Positions 29,884-40,191 of a stretch of 64,000 bases of DNA are shown here, piece after piece. The DNA comes from Tissierellales bacterium (GTDB lineage Bacteria > Bacillota > Clostridia > Tissierellales > VENL01), in assembly GCA_028280805.1 (NCBI GenBank), contig JANQLB010000125.1, positions 1-64,000 of the forward strand, in the 5' to 3' direction. The first letter of the stretch is position 1, and each line of letters starts with the position of its first letter. A program made the translations under genes and the position numbers. The notes below the pieces were generated by a model, which was not told the DNA's origin, did not search any database, and saw only the letters and a list, made by a program, of their open reading frames with translations.

Positions 29884-30883
29884 CTATTTCATCTCCTCCC
29901 CTTGGAGTTACAATTTCTCCTTCTTCTTCAAGTCTTCTTATTACATTAACTATATTTTGTTGGGCTTCTTCTATGTCCTTAAGTCTAACAGGACCCATAA
30001 ATTCCATGTCTTCTCTTATCATCTCAACTAGACGCTTAGACATATTGGAGAAAATGACTTCTTTAACTTCTTCACTAGCTCCTTTAAGGGCAATAGACCA
30101 TTGTTCATTATCAATTTCTTTAGTAAATCTCTGTATAGATCTAGAGTCAAGATTAACAATATCTTCAAATACAAACATTCTCTTTCTTATCTCTTCACTA
30201 AGTTCAGCATCCTGTATCTCCAGTTCTTCCATAATGAGCTTCTCTGTTCCTCTATCAACAGAATGTAATATATTAACAATGGACTGTATTCCTCCAGCAG
30301 TAGTAAAGTCCTGAGAAACCATATTAGAAAACTTGTTTTCCAGTACCTTCTCAATTTCTTTTATTATCTCAGGAGAAGTCCTGTCCATTACAGCTATCCT
30401 TCTAGCCACCTCTGACTGTTTATCATGAGACAGGTTCGATAAAATTTGAGCTGCTTGGTTAGGTGTTAAATAAGCCAGTATTAAAGCAATAGTCTGGGGA
30501 TGCTCACTTTGAATATATGTTAACAATTGCTCTGGGTCTGCTTTTCTAATAAACTCAAAAGGTCTCACCTGTAAAGAAGCAGTAAGTTTATTAATTATAT
30601 CTACTGCTTTTTGTGAACCTAATGCTCTTTCAAGAACGTCCTTAGCATAATTTATTCCACCTTCTGATATATATTCTTGAGCTACGCAAAGCTGATAAAA
30701 GTCTTCTAATACACTTTGTTTTTCATCTGGAGATACTGTACGCATATTAGCTATTTCTAAAGTTAATTCTTCAATTTCTTCTTCACTTAAGTGCTTAAAT
30801 ATCTCGGCAGATTTTTGTGGTCCTAAAGTTATTAGTAAAACTGCTGCTTTTTCTTTTCCATTTAGTGCTTGTTTTCTAGACAT
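29876..30883 (-). CDS. fliG: Flagellar motor switch protein FliG
   Basis: FliG (335 residues) has N, middle and C domains. The EHPQTIALILAYL motif lies in the middle domain, and the C domain has the charged torque helix (FVFEDIVNLDSRSIQRFTKE). AGAGGTGAT precedes the start. It contacts the MotA loop and the FliF ring. Confidence 0.96.
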   Translation of the reverse strand: MSRKQALNGKEKAAVLLITLGPQKSAEIFKHLSEEEIEELTLEIANMRTVSPDEKQSVLEDFYQLCVAQEYISEGGINYAKDVLERALGSQKAVDIINKLTASLQVRPFEFIRKADPEQLLTYIQSEHPQTIALILAYLTPNQAAQILSNLSHDKQSEVARRIAVMDRTSPEIIKEIEKVLENKFSNMVSQDFTTAGGIQSIVNILHSVDRGTEKLIMEELEIQDAELSEEIRKRMFVFEDIVNLDSRSIQRFTKEIDNEQWSIALKGASEEVKEVIFSNMSKRLVEMIREDMEFMGPVRLKDIEEAQQNIVNVIRRLEEEGEIVTPRGGDEIVV

Positions 30884-30895
30884 ACTTTATCACCT

Positions 30896-32449
30896 CTACT
30901 CCTCATTCAACCAGCTTCTTAATAATTGTGCAACAGCATCTGGTTTTCTATCTACAAATATACCTATTTGCTTTTTAACCTGAGATTTTTCACTTTCAAA
31001 ATCTATTTCTTCAATTTCTGACATTGCATCTGTTCTTTCTTGAATCATTTTTTCTAAATCAGCTTTTTCGTTAGACTTCCTTCTTCTATTTATATAAAAT
31101 CCGGCTAATCCTCCCAAAGCTAAAAATACTAGCACTAACCCTGCTATTAAAGGTATGTTATCAGCAACACTAAAACCTGTAGTCTGAAAATCATTATAAG
31201 GTTCAATATTACTAACGCTAAATTTTTGAGCAGAAACTACAACATTCTTTGTATCAAGTCCTGTAGCTGCATAAATCAATTCAGTAATCTGCTTTTTATT
31301 CTCATCTGTAAGTTCTCCATCAGCTAAAGCATCTGAGTTTATTAAAACTGCAACTGTAGTAGATTCTATTTTTCCCGGAGCTCTACTAATCTGTCTATTT
31401 ATTTGGTCTAACTCAAAGTTTATAGTTTCACTAGCTCTGTCAAATGTAATACTATTACTATCTTGCTGTACATAATCAGTTACGTCTCCGGTGTTAGATT
31501 CTGTACCGGGAACACCGCCTCCACCTGCATTAACTGTACTCTCTCTCATTTTTTGAAGGCTTCTTATTAGACCTTCTTCATTTCCTTCTATAGGTGGAGC
31601 AAATTCTGTAATATTTGTAATTTCACTATCGAAATTAACTTTTACACTTGTAGTAACTGCAACGTTACCATATCCAAAAACTGTTTCGAGAAATTTGTCT
31701 ATTGTATTATCCAAACTTGATTGCAGATTATACTGTAAAGTAAATTGGTCAGAAAAATTAAAACCATTTTCAGAAGAATTTTGATTACTTAGTAAATTTC
31801 CAGCATCATCTGCAACTGATACGTTCTCAGGTTTCATACCAACAGCGCTAGCAACAAGAGCTTGTATGGATGAAATCTTTTGAGCAGAAATGGGCCCACC
31901 TATTGCTCTTTCAATCATAACGGCTGCTGTAGCTTCTTCATCATCATTTAAGACAAATCCCTTTTCTTCAGGTTTATAAATATAAACAGCAGCATCTGAT
32001 ACACCTTCAATTGCTTTAATGGAATTTGATAATTCATTGGCTAAAGCTAGATTTCTCATCCATTCTTTTGTATCACTTGTCATAGTAATACTATCATTTT
32101 CAATAACCGTATTAAAATTAAAACCATCATTAGGAAACCCGTCTTTAGCTAATTCACGCTTAATTCGGCTTTTTTGATTACTTGGAACTAAAATATTGTT
32201 AAACATATCTCCTTCTTCCCAAGAAACACCTAATTCATCTAGCTTTTCAGTTACTATTCCTGCTTCTCTAGCAGTTAATACAGTACTGTATAAAGGTACA
32301 TAAGTTGTTCTTGTAGTAAAAAGTATAATTGCTGTAATACTAAGAATTACAAACAAGCCGCCAATTATTAATTTAGTCTTTTTTCCTTTTTCTAAGCCTG
32401 TCCAAAATTCATTTAATTGGTTTTTCATTTGCTGTAAAGTTTCTGCCAC
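30896..32449 (-). CDS. fliF: MS-ring protein FliF
   Basis: FliF (517 residues) has two membrane helices (about 27-46 and 428-450) bracketing the ring-building domains, and a cytoplasmic C-terminal tail that binds FliG. It starts with GTG behind GAGGTGATTTA. The SxxDKEWM-like segment reads SDTKEWMRNLALANELSNSI here. Confidence 0.95.
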   Translation of the reverse strand: MAETLQQMKNQLNEFWTGLEKGKKTKLIIGGLFVILSITAIILFTTRTTYVPLYSTVLTAREAGIVTEKLDELGVSWEEGDMFNNILVPSNQKSRIKRELAKDGFPNDGFNFNTVIENDSITMTSDTKEWMRNLALANELSNSIKAIEGVSDAAVYIYKPEEKGFVLNDDEEATAAVMIERAIGGPISAQKISSIQALVASAVGMKPENVSVADDAGNLLSNQNSSENGFNFSDQFTLQYNLQSSLDNTIDKFLETVFGYGNVAVTTSVKVNFDSEITNITEFAPPIEGNEEGLIRSLQKMRESTVNAGGGGVPGTESNTGDVTDYVQQDSNSITFDRASETINFELDQINRQISRAPGKIESTTVAVLINSDALADGELTDENKKQITELIYAATGLDTKNVVVSAQKFSVSNIEPYNDFQTTGFSVADNIPLIAGLVLVFLALGGLAGFYINRRRKSNEKADLEKMIQERTDAMSEIEEIDFESEKSQVKKQIGIFVDRKPDAVAQLLRSWLNEE

Positions 32450-32498
32450 TAAATCACCTCATTCCTTACTGCAAATAATTGGATATTATGTATAAGCA

Positions 32499-32792
32499 TT
32501 ATACCTGCATCCTCATTATTTCCTTATAGGCATCTAATACCTGATTACGAATACTTAAAGTAAACTGCATAGCAATTTGAGCCTTTTCACTAGCAATCAT
32601 AACCTGATGAATATTGTCAACCTGACCTGTGGCAAAAAGTTTATTATATTCATCAGCTTGTACCTGTAATTCATTAACCTTATCTAAAGCATCTTTAAAA
32701 AGATCTTCAAACGAAGTTTTTGAAGTATTAATATGGTCTACGTTTTTAACAGCATTTAAGTTGTTTATATCTATAACTTTGTTTATATTCAT
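32499..32792 (-). CDS. fliE: MS ring-rod junction protein FliE
   Basis: The 97-residue protein has the FliE core (SFEDLFKDALDKVNELQVQADEY, of which FKDALDKVNELQ is central) and the C-terminal QIAMQFTLSIRNQVLDAYKE. It joins the MS ring to the rod. AAGGAGG precedes the start. Confidence 0.95.
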   Translation of the reverse strand: MNINKVIDINNLNAVKNVDHINTSKTSFEDLFKDALDKVNELQVQADEYNKLFATGQVDNIHQVMIASEKAQIAMQFTLSIRNQVLDAYKEIMRMQV

Positions 32793-32803
32793 AATTTACC
32801 TCC

Positions 32804-33250
32804 TTACTTTCCAATATTTAAAGCCTTCATAGCCATGGCTTTTGAAGAGTTAATTGATGTAATATTTGCTTCATAAGCTCTAGTTGCAGAAATCATATCT
32901 ACCATTTCCTTAACCATATCAACATTAGGCATATTTACATATCCATCTTTATCTGCATCAGGATGTCCTGGTTCATAAACCTTTTTAAATGGTGATTTAT
33001 CTTCTACTATAGCACTTATCTTAACTCCATCCTTATTAGAAAGAACATTTGAATTTGAGTATAAACTCAAATAGCTGGAAAAAGAAGGTTTATTATTCTC
33101 TTGAAAAACTACCATTTGTCTTCTGTAGGGTGAGCCGCTGCTTGTCCTAGTTGTGTTAGCATTAGCAATATTTTTTGATATTATATCCATTCTTGTTCTT
33201 TCAGCAGTTAATCCACTTGAGCTTACATTAATTGAATTAAAAATACTCAT
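32804..33250 (-). CDS. flgC: Proximal rod protein FlgC
   Basis: FlgC (148 residues) has the N-terminal rod motif (INVSSSGLTAERTRMDIISK then NIANANTT) and the C-terminal NVDMVKEMVDMISATRAYEA. AGAAGGTGG precedes the ATG. It builds the proximal rod with FlgB. Confidence 0.95.
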   Translation of the reverse strand: MSIFNSINVSSSGLTAERTRMDIISKNIANANTTRTSSGSPYRRQMVVFQENNKPSFSSYLSLYSNSNVLSNKDGVKISAIVEDKSPFKKVYEPGHPDADKDGYVNMPNVDMVKEMVDMISATRAYEANITSINSSKAMAMKALNIGK

Positions 33251-33252
33251 AT

Positions 33253-33660
33253 TTATTTCCCACCTTCTTGAATAATTGTTTTAATACCTGTAAACTTTCT
33301 GGAAATCTGTCTAATTAATCCATCATACATAATAGAATTTTTTGCCAAGTCTCCCATCTCTACATCTATGTTTACATTGTTTCCATCTTTTCTAGCAGAT
33401 GTATTTCTGTTGACTTTTACTAATGGTTGAAAGTTATCTACACTATTACTACTGCCTATATGTTTATCGTCAGTCACCTTAAGAGAAACACTACTTGAGC
33501 TTATTTGGTCTTTAAGCATGTTTTCAAATTCTACTGTGATTTTTTTGTAGCCTGGAGTATTTACATTTGCAATATTATTTGATATAGCTTCATTTCTAAG
33601 CCAAGTTCCATCTAAAGCGTTTTGTAAAAAATTAATATTTTCATAAGTTTTTCCTATCAC
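33253..33660 (-). CDS. flgB: Proximal rod protein FlgB, first gene of the fla/che operon
   Basis: FlgB (135 residues) shows the rod signature (LRNEAISNNIANVNTPGYKK). It starts with GTG behind GAGGTGATTTA. It is the first gene after codY; a terminator-like hairpin and a candidate promoter lie in the 339-base gap upstream, so the long motility transcript probably begins there. Confidence 0.95.
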   Translation of the reverse strand: MIGKTYENINFLQNALDGTWLRNEAISNNIANVNTPGYKKITVEFENMLKDQISSSSVSLKVTDDKHIGSSNSVDNFQPLVKVNRNTSARKDGNNVNIDVEMGDLAKNSIMYDGLIRQISRKFTGIKTIIQEGGK

Positions 33661-33895
33661 TAAATCACCTCATTTAAATAAAAAATTAGAAAAATAATAA
33701 TTTATTAGGTATGTTTCGATTTTTTTTTTCAAATTCCTTTATATTTTTACAGACTCTTTTGTTAGATTTTCTACATTTAAGTTTAATTTCCTTCTTACTT
33801 AACATACTTTTTGCAAAATCAGCCCTCAAATGCTAAATTTCATTCCCAAGAACCAACTTTATTAGGACCAAAGTCCTGCATTGTTAAATTAAAGA
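33661..33895 (-). other. Long 5' leader of the fla/che operon
   Basis: About 235 bases separate the candidate promoter from flgB, with no gene. The RNA contains AGGAC-TTTG-GTCCT, a five-pair inverted repeat, about 20 bases after the promoter -10, and an AT-rich remainder. It does not contain the conserved blocks of the GEMM-I c-di-GMP riboswitch that precedes flgB in Clostridioides difficile. A protein or RNA regulator could act here, but this is unproven. Confidence 0.35.
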
Positions 33896-33925
33896 ATTTT
33901 AGTACTTGTCTTATTATTTCAACAA
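33896..33925 (-). promoter_or_regulatory. Candidate SigA promoter of the fla/che operon
   Basis: TTGTTG (33925-33920) and TAAAAT (33901-33896) are separated by 18 bases. The pair is just downstream of the codY terminator, which is where an independent promoter is expected. The -35 match is partial. Confidence 0.4.
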
Positions 33926-33942
33926 TTAAAAATGTTTAAATA

Positions 33943-33989
33943 GAAAAAGAACAGATTATGTCATTTATATAGTAAAACATAATCTGTTC
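33943..33989 (-). terminator. Intrinsic terminator after codY
   Basis: A 12-base-pair perfect stem (GAACAGATTATG and CATAATCTGTTC, 33989-33978 with 33960-33949) is followed on the minus strand by a T-run. It separates the codY transcript from the fla/che operon. Confidence 0.85.
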
Positions 33990-33999
33990 TTTCAAGAAA

Positions 34000-34782
34000 T
34001 TATTTCTTAAATTTATTTAGTTCATCCATAAGCTTATTGTTAAGAATCTTAATATGGGTTCCTTTCATCCCTAAAGACCTAGATTCAATGAGGCCTGCAC
34101 TTTCAAATTTTCTCAAAGCATTAACAATAACTGATCTTGTTATACCTGCTCTATCAGCAATTTTACTAGCTACTAGAAGCCCTTCATCTCCTTCTAGTTC
34201 CCCAAATATATGTTCAACTGCTTCCAGCTCAGAATAAGATAGAGTTCCTATTGCCATTTGAACTACAGCTTTATTTCTAGCTTCTTCTTCAATTTCTTCA
34301 GTCTTAGCTCTAAGTATTTCCATACCAACTACAGTTGCACTATATTCAGCTAATATTAAATCTTCTTCAGTAAATTTTCTTCCAAATCTAGCTACAACTA
34401 AAGTTCCTAATCTTGAACTACCGCTGTTAATTGGAATAACAGTATTTATTTTATTAGGATAATCGCAGGTAGAAATTTGGTCAAAAACGCATTTATAAGT
34501 TTCTTGTAAATTCTCCTTTGTTTCATCAATCTTCATAAGCTCATCATTATATTGCTTAGGAAATCGTCTTTCCTGCACAACCTCATTTTCAATAATACCG
34601 CAATCAAACCCCTCTGATAGAGCAAATCCTAGTACTCTACCTCTTCTACTAGCTATATATACATTGGCATCTAAGATTTCACTTAATATTTTGCTTAGTT
34701 CCGTAAAAGATAGAGATTTTGTTTCTGAGCTTTGTATCAATTTGTTTAACCTTCTAGTCCTTTGTAATAATCCCTCAATCAT
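34000..34782 (-). CDS. codY: GTP- and branched-chain amino acid-sensing repressor CodY
   Basis: CodY (260 residues) has an N-terminal GAF sensor ([20 protein letters not shown]) and a C-terminal winged helix ([20 protein letters not shown] followed by [13 protein letters not shown]). It represses nutrient-limitation genes, often including motility. AAGGAGGATTATC precedes the ATG. The hslV-hslU-codY order is the same as clpQ-clpY-codY in Bacillus. Confidence 0.97.
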   Translation of the reverse strand: MIEGLLQRTRRLNKLIQSSETKSLSFTELSKILSEILDANVYIASRRGRVLGFALSEGFDCGIIENEVVQERRFPKQYNDELMKIDETKENLQETYKCVFDQISTCDYPNKINTVIPINSGSSRLGTLVVARFGRKFTEEDLILAEYSATVVGMEILRAKTEEIEEEARNKAVVQMAIGTLSYSELEAVEHIFGELEGDEGLLVASKIADRAGITRSVIVNALRKFESAGLIESRSLGMKGTHIKILNNKLMDELNKFKK

Positions 34783-34804
34783 GATAATCCTCCTTAATTT
34801 CTTT

Positions 34805-36196
34805 TTATAAAATGTATTTTGACATATCTTTTTCTTTAATCTTATAATTTAGTTTTTGCTTAGTATAGTTTCTATCTATTACAATATTTTTTTCTTCCAT
34901 ATCTGTAGCTTCAAATGATATTTCTTCCAATAATTCCTCTAGTACTGTATGAAGTCTTCTAGCACCAATATTTTCCGATTGCTCGTTTATAATAAAAGCA
35001 AATCTTGCAATTTCATCTATTCCATTATCAGTAAAAGAAATATCAACACCTTCTGTGCCCAAAAGTAATTGATATTGCTTAGTGAGGGCATTTTTAGGTT
35101 TTATTAGAATTTCTTTAAAGTTTTCTTGCGTCAGATTTTCAAGTTCAACTCTAATTGGAAATCTTCCTTGAATTTCAGGAATTAAGTCTGTAACTTTAGC
35201 TACATGAAAAGCTCCTGCTGCTATAAAAAGTATATGATCTGTTTTAACTGGTCCATACTTTGTAATAACTGTACTGCCCTCTATTATTGGTAATATATCC
35301 CTTTGAACACCTTCTCGAGAAACATCAGGACTAGAACCATATCCTCTCCCAGCAATCTTATCTATTTCATCAATGAAAATAATTCCATTATCTTCACATC
35401 TTTTTATTCCTCGACTGGTTACTTCATCCATATCTATAAGCTTCTGTGCTTCTTCTGATGCTAATATATTCTTTGCTTCTTTTATAGTTACTCTTCTTTT
35501 TTTTGTTGATTTAGGAATCATTCCTCCAAATAATTCGTTAAAGTTTATATTTAAATCTTCCATTCCTACTCCCAGCATACTGATTGAAGAATTTTTATTA
35601 TCCTCTACCTCAATCTCAATCATTTCTTCTTCCAGTTTATTATTTAGTAATTTATTTCTTAATTCTTTTCTCTTTTGTATTATATCTTCCTTGTCTACTT
35701 CATCATCATTAGAATTTTCATGATTTGGATTTGTCCCGAAAAGAAACTCAAGGGGATTTGCAGTGCTATTCTTTTTTGATGTTAAAGGTAGTAAAATATT
35801 AACTATTTTATCAACAGCAAGTTTCTGTCCCTTATGATAAACCTCCTCAATCTTTTCAGTCTTAAGCATACGTATTGAAGTTTCTACTAAATCTCTTATC
35901 ATTGACTCAACATCTCTTCCAACATAGCCTACTTCAGTAAATTTTGTAGCTTCTATTTTGAGAAACGGTGCTTTAACTAATTTTGCTAACCTCTTTGCTA
36001 TCTCTGTTTTTCCTACCCCAGTTGGACCAATCATCAAAATGTTTTTTGGTTTTACTTCTTCTTGAAATTCTTCATCTAAAAGGTTTCTTCTATACCTATT
36101 TCTTAAAGCTATTGCTACGGATTTTTTTGCTTTATTTTGACCAATCACATATTTGTCTAATTCTTTAACGATTTTCTTTGGGGTTAGCTCTTTCAT
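34805..36196 (-). CDS. hslU: ATP-dependent protease ATPase subunit HslU (ClpY)
   Basis: HslU (463 residues) is the AAA+ unfoldase of the HslUV protease, with Walker [10 protein letters not shown], Walker [13 protein letters not shown] and a large inserted I-domain (about 130-240). The ATG at 36196 has GGGAGAG upstream and yields the usual [14 protein letters not shown] start; 24 codons of open frame before it have no support. Confidence 0.96.
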   Translation of the reverse strand: MKELTPKKIVKELDKYVIGQNKAKKSVAIALRNRYRRNLLDEEFQEEVKPKNILMIGPTGVGKTEIAKRLAKLVKAPFLKIEATKFTEVGYVGRDVESMIRDLVETSIRMLKTEKIEEVYHKGQKLAVDKIVNILLPLTSKKNSTANPLEFLFGTNPNHENSNDDEVDKEDIIQKRKELRNKLLNNKLEEEMIEIEVEDNKNSSISMLGVGMEDLNINFNELFGGMIPKSTKKRRVTIKEAKNILASEEAQKLIDMDEVTSRGIKRCEDNGIIFIDEIDKIAGRGYGSSPDVSREGVQRDILPIIEGSTVITKYGPVKTDHILFIAAGAFHVAKVTDLIPEIQGRFPIRVELENLTQENFKEILIKPKNALTKQYQLLLGTEGVDISFTDNGIDEIARFAFIINEQSENIGARRLHTVLEELLEEISFEATDMEEKNIVIDRNYTKQKLNYKIKEKDMSKYIL

Positions 36197-36212
36197 TAAA
36201 CAACACTCTCCC

Positions 36213-36743
36213 TTAAATATCCTCAACAATAATATTATTATTTGTAAAAACACATATAGAAGCTGCAATTAATAATGATTCTTTAACTATTTTCTTTATA
36301 CTCAAATTTGAATATCGTAATAAAGCTTTTCCTGCTGCAAGGGCATAACTACCTCCTGAGCCTATAGCTGCTATACCATCATCAGGCTCTATTACATCTC
36401 CAGTTCCGGAAATAACAAACAAATTTTCTTTATCACAAGCAATTAACATGGCTTCAAGTTTCTTTAGAATTTTATCTCTTCTCCAATCTTTAGCTAATTC
36501 TACAGCTGATCTTTTTAAATTTCCTCCATACTGTTCAAGTTTTTCTTCCAATTTTTCTGAGAGAGTAAAAGCATCTGCAACAGAACCAGCAAACCCAATT
36601 AAAACCTTATCATCATAAAGTTTTCTAATTTTTTTCGCTGAATTCTTCATTATTGTTTGATTTCCCATTGTCACTTGACCATCACCAGCCATAGCGACTC
36701 CATCATCAGTTTTAACAGCAATAATAGTCGTGCCTTTAAGCAA
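36213..36743 (-). CDS. hslV: ATP-dependent protease peptidase subunit HslV (ClpQ)
   Basis: HslV (176 residues) is a proteasome-beta-like threonine peptidase. The mature N-terminal threonine lies in GTTIIAVK, residue 5 with the TTG start chosen here, and Gly-Asp-Gly-Gln-Val-Thr follows. TTG at 36743 with GGGAGTG at good distance is preferred over a GTG three codons earlier that lies in the ribosome site. It precedes hslU by 16 bases. The xerC-like codV that comes first in the Bacillus operon is absent here. Confidence 0.94.
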   Translation of the reverse strand: MLKGTTIIAVKTDDGVAMAGDGQVTMGNQTIMKNSAKKIRKLYDDKVLIGFAGSVADAFTLSEKLEEKLEQYGGNLKRSAVELAKDWRRDKILKKLEAMLIACDKENLFVISGTGDVIEPDDGIAAIGSGGSYALAAGKALLRYSNLSIKKIVKESLLIAASICVFTNNNIIVEDI

Positions 36744-36811
36744 AATGATCACTCCCTTAGGATCAAATTAAGATATACTAACATAATACATAATTTACCA
36801 AAACCTTAATC

Positions 36812-38905
36812 TTAACAGTTTTCTGATTTTTCTTCTTTTCTTTTATACTTGCAATCCTTGTTAGTACATTTTATTGTTGTACCTCTTCTAGTAGTTTTTT
36901 CCGAAAGTAGACTGCTGCAATCTGGACATTTTTCTTCAATTGGCTTATCCCATGAAACAAAGTCACAATCTGGATAACTATTACACCCAAAAAATGTTCT
37001 TCCTTTTCTTGATCTCCTCTGGATAATATTCCCTCCGCATTGCGGACATTTAACTCCTAGTTCTTGAACTATAGGTTTAGTGTTTTTACACTCAGGGTAT
37101 CCGGGACAAGCTAAGAATTTTCCATACCTACCATGCTTTATAACCATATTCTTTCCACACTTGTCACATAACTGGTCTGTTTCTTCATCTTTAATTTCAA
37201 TTTTGCTTATCTCTTTTTCAGCTACTTCTAACACTTTACTAAAGTCCTTATAAAAATCATCTATAATCTTCTTCCAGTTTATATCAAACTCTTCTATTTT
37301 ATCTAGCTTTTCTTCCATACCAGCTGTAAATTCTTCGTTAACTATATCTGTAAAATATTTTTTCAACAATTCAGTAACTATAATACCTAATTCTGTAGGT
37401 TTTAAGCTTTTATTTTCTACTACAACATACCCTCTGCTTAATATTGTACTAATAGTAGGAGCATATGTACTGGGTCTTCCAATTCCTAATTCCTCTAAAG
37501 TTTTAACCAGAGATGCTTCTGTATATCTTGGAGGTGGTTGTGTAAAGTGTTGTTGGGGATTAGGTTTAACTAAATCCACTTTATCTCCTTCTTTTAAATT
37601 AGGTATATTTATGTCTTTTTCTTTATTACTTATGTTATAAACTTTCATGAATCCATCAAATTTAATTTTAGATCCAGTAGCTTTAAATATATAGTTTCCA
37701 CATTTTATCTTAACAGAAAGAGTTTCATATAAAGCTGGAGTCATCTGACTAGCTACAAATCTTTCCCATATTAATTTATAAAGCTTATATTGGTCTCTTG
37801 ATAGTGAATCTTTAATACTATCCGGAGACATAAAAACTGATGTAGGTCTTATAGCTTCATGAGCATCCTGAGCAGCCTTGTTTTTACCTTTTTGAAATTG
37901 TCTTCCCCCGGCAGAATATTCTTTTCCAAACTCTTTGTTTAAATAATCTTTTGTACTACTAATTGATTCATCTGATAATCTTATTGAATCAGTTCTAATA
38001 TAAGTAATAAGACCAACTGTTCCTTGTCCTTTTATGTCAATTCCTTCATATAATTGCTGTGCAATTCTCATAGTCTTTTTTGTTGAAAAACCAATTCTTT
38101 TTGATGCATCCTGCTGAATACTGCTGGTTGTAAAAGGTGGATATGGATTTCTTTTTTTAGTTCCTTTTTTTACTTCTGTGACAATAAATTCACCTTTCTG
38201 TATCTTATCTATTATTTTATCTACTTCTTCTTTTTTCTTAAGTTCTATCTTCTTTTCCTTATTATTTAATATTTCTCCAAAAAAGGAAGCTTCAAATTTA
38301 CTTCTGCCCTTTTTTAAAATTACGCCTAATGACCAATATTCTTCTGGTTTGAAATCATCTATTTCTTTTTCTCTATCACAAATTAACTTCGTTGCTACAG
38401 ATTGAACCCTGCCTGCACTTAAACCTCTCTTTATGTTTCTCCAAAGTAAAGGGCTTATTTTATAACCAACTAATCTATCCAAAACCCTTCTTGCCTGTTG
38501 AGCATCTACAAGTTTTTTATTGATTGGTCTTGGATTTTTAACTGCTTTACTTATAGCATTTTTCGTTATTTCATTAAATTCAATTCTGTTTTTGTCTGAA
38601 TCGTCTAATTTTAATATATGTGCAAGATGCCATGATATAGCTTCACCTTCTCTGTCAGGGTCAGTTGCTAATAGAACTTTATCAGCTTTTTTTGCTTCCT
38701 TTCTTAGTTCACTTAGTACTGGACCTTTACCCCTTATTGTTATATATTGTGGTTCAAAATTATTTTCAATATCAATACCTAGCTTACTTTTAGGTAGATC
38801 TCTTACATGACCTACAGATGCCTTAACTTTATAATTTCTACCTAGAAACTTTCCTATAGTCTTTGCTTTTGCTGGTGACTCAACTATAACTAAAGATTTT
38901 GCCAA
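36812..38905 (-). CDS. topA: DNA topoisomerase I
   Basis: TopA (697 residues) relaxes negative supercoils. The Toprim domain starts at MAKSLVIVESPAKAKTIGKF; DPDREGEAISW carries metal ligands, and the active tyrosine is in GLITYIRTDSIRLS. The C-terminus has three Cys4 zinc ribbons (CDKCGKNM, CPQCGGNI, CPDCSSLL). It starts with TTG behind GGAGGTG. Bacillus has trmFO and codV between topA and hslV; neither is present here. Confidence 0.96.
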   Translation of the reverse strand: MAKSLVIVESPAKAKTIGKFLGRNYKVKASVGHVRDLPKSKLGIDIENNFEPQYITIRGKGPVLSELRKEAKKADKVLLATDPDREGEAISWHLAHILKLDDSDKNRIEFNEITKNAISKAVKNPRPINKKLVDAQQARRVLDRLVGYKISPLLWRNIKRGLSAGRVQSVATKLICDREKEIDDFKPEEYWSLGVILKKGRSKFEASFFGEILNNKEKKIELKKKEEVDKIIDKIQKGEFIVTEVKKGTKKRNPYPPFTTSSIQQDASKRIGFSTKKTMRIAQQLYEGIDIKGQGTVGLITYIRTDSIRLSDESISSTKDYLNKEFGKEYSAGGRQFQKGKNKAAQDAHEAIRPTSVFMSPDSIKDSLSRDQYKLYKLIWERFVASQMTPALYETLSVKIKCGNYIFKATGSKIKFDGFMKVYNISNKEKDINIPNLKEGDKVDLVKPNPQQHFTQPPPRYTEASLVKTLEELGIGRPSTYAPTISTILSRGYVVVENKSLKPTELGIIVTELLKKYFTDIVNEEFTAGMEEKLDKIEEFDINWKKIIDDFYKDFSKVLEVAEKEISKIEIKDEETDQLCDKCGKNMVIKHGRYGKFLACPGYPECKNTKPIVQELGVKCPQCGGNIIQRRSRKGRTFFGCNSYPDCDFVSWDKPIEEKCPDCSSLLSEKTTRRGTTIKCTNKDCKYKRKEEKSENC

Positions 38906-38977
38906 ACTCTACACCTCCGACTCTCATAATGCTTGTTATTATATCAAAAACCTTATTCCAAGTCTATAATATGTATT

Positions 38978-40069
38978 TTAAGTAATGGTAAAAATTTTAC
39001 CGGGTAATTGCTTTACAATACCTTTCATTTCTAAAATTGTTAGTAAACTTGTGACTTCAGATATACTCATATTACAATTATATGAAATCATATCCATATG
39101 TAAAGGTTTTTCTACTAGGGATTTAACAATTTTTTCTTCATCAACACCTAAACATTCATAGTCTATGGTTTTTTTATTATAATAACTACACTTATCTTTT
39201 AGTATTTGAATTTCTTCTAATATATCATCTAGACTTGTTAATATCTTTGCACCATCTTTAATCAAAAGATTTGTTCCTTTACTATATACACTATTTATAT
39301 TTCCCGGAAGGGCAAAGACATCTTTTCCCTGCTCTATAGCATGATGAGCTGTGATTAAAGAACCACTTTTTTCTCCAGCTTCAATTACAATTACACCTAA
39401 GCTTAGTCCACTAATAATTCTATTTCTTTGGGGAAAATTATACTGTAAAGGCTGAGTACCTAGTGGAAATTCTGAAATTACTGCTCCATTACTGAATATA
39501 TCACTATAAAGCTGCCTATTAGATTTTGGATAAATCACATCAACACCAGAACCTAAAATAGCTAATGTACGACCTTTTGCCTGTATAGCTCCTAAATGTG
39601 CTACTGTATCTACTCCCTTAGCCATACCACTTATAATCGTAATACCCATCTCTGCTAATTCTTCAGCAAATTTTGCTGCTGCCCACCTTCCATAAGCAGT
39701 TGCTTTTCTTGAACCTACAATTGAAATAGATAGACTATCTTCTTCTTTTATTTCACCTTTTATATAAAGAACCTTTGGACAATTATATATGGATTTTAAA
39801 TGTTCTGGATAATTATCATCATAAACGGTTAATACTTTTAAGTCAAGTTGTTGTATTTTTTGTCTTTGTTTATTATAATACTCTATATTTTTATTTTTTA
39901 TTATTTCTGACTTAATTTTATCATTCAAAAACTTTAACTCATTGACTTCATTATTAGAAGCTTTCCATAAAAAACTAATGTTACCATAATGCTTTTCTAA
40001 ATTATCAATAGTCTTATTAGTAACTCCTCTGATACTATTTAACCAAATTAGAACTTCTTTACTATCCAT
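38978..40069 (-). CDS. dprA: DNA-processing protein DprA (Smf)
   Basis: DprA (363 residues) loads RecA on incoming single-stranded DNA in natural transformation. The Rossmann-like core is clear: IVGSRKATAYGRWAAAKFAE, GMAKGVDTVAHLGAI and FPQRNRIISGLSLGVIVIEA. A small N-terminal helix-hairpin-helix region and a C-terminal winged helix (MDMISYNCNMSISEVTSLLT) complete the usual length. It lies between comM and topA. Confidence 0.95.
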   Translation of the reverse strand: MDSKEVLIWLNSIRGVTNKTIDNLEKHYGNISFLWKASNNEVNELKFLNDKIKSEIIKNKNIEYYNKQRQKIQQLDLKVLTVYDDNYPEHLKSIYNCPKVLYIKGEIKEEDSLSISIVGSRKATAYGRWAAAKFAEELAEMGITIISGMAKGVDTVAHLGAIQAKGRTLAILGSGVDVIYPKSNRQLYSDIFSNGAVISEFPLGTQPLQYNFPQRNRIISGLSLGVIVIEAGEKSGSLITAHHAIEQGKDVFALPGNINSVYSKGTNLLIKDGAKILTSLDDILEEIQILKDKCSYYNKKTIDYECLGVDEEKIVKSLVEKPLHMDMISYNCNMSISEVTSLLTILEMKGIVKQLPGKIFTIT

Positions 40070-40191
40070 ATTATTCCCTGCTTTCTAAAAGTATTATAAT
40101 TCTTTATTTTTTTTAAATATAAAAATACAATATACTAAATTTTCATAGTATTATATTTAGAATATTCTGTATATTTCATAAAAATCCTTTT

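Noticed and set aside
33661-33895. c-di-GMP-I riboswitch before flgB, by analogy with C. difficile
   Set aside because: The conserved sequence blocks of the GEMM-I aptamer are not present in the leader.
34805-36268. A 24-residue N-terminal extension of HslU that would look like a membrane anchor
   Set aside because: The extension has no ribosome site, while GGGAGAG precedes the internal ATG that gives the normal HslU N-terminus.
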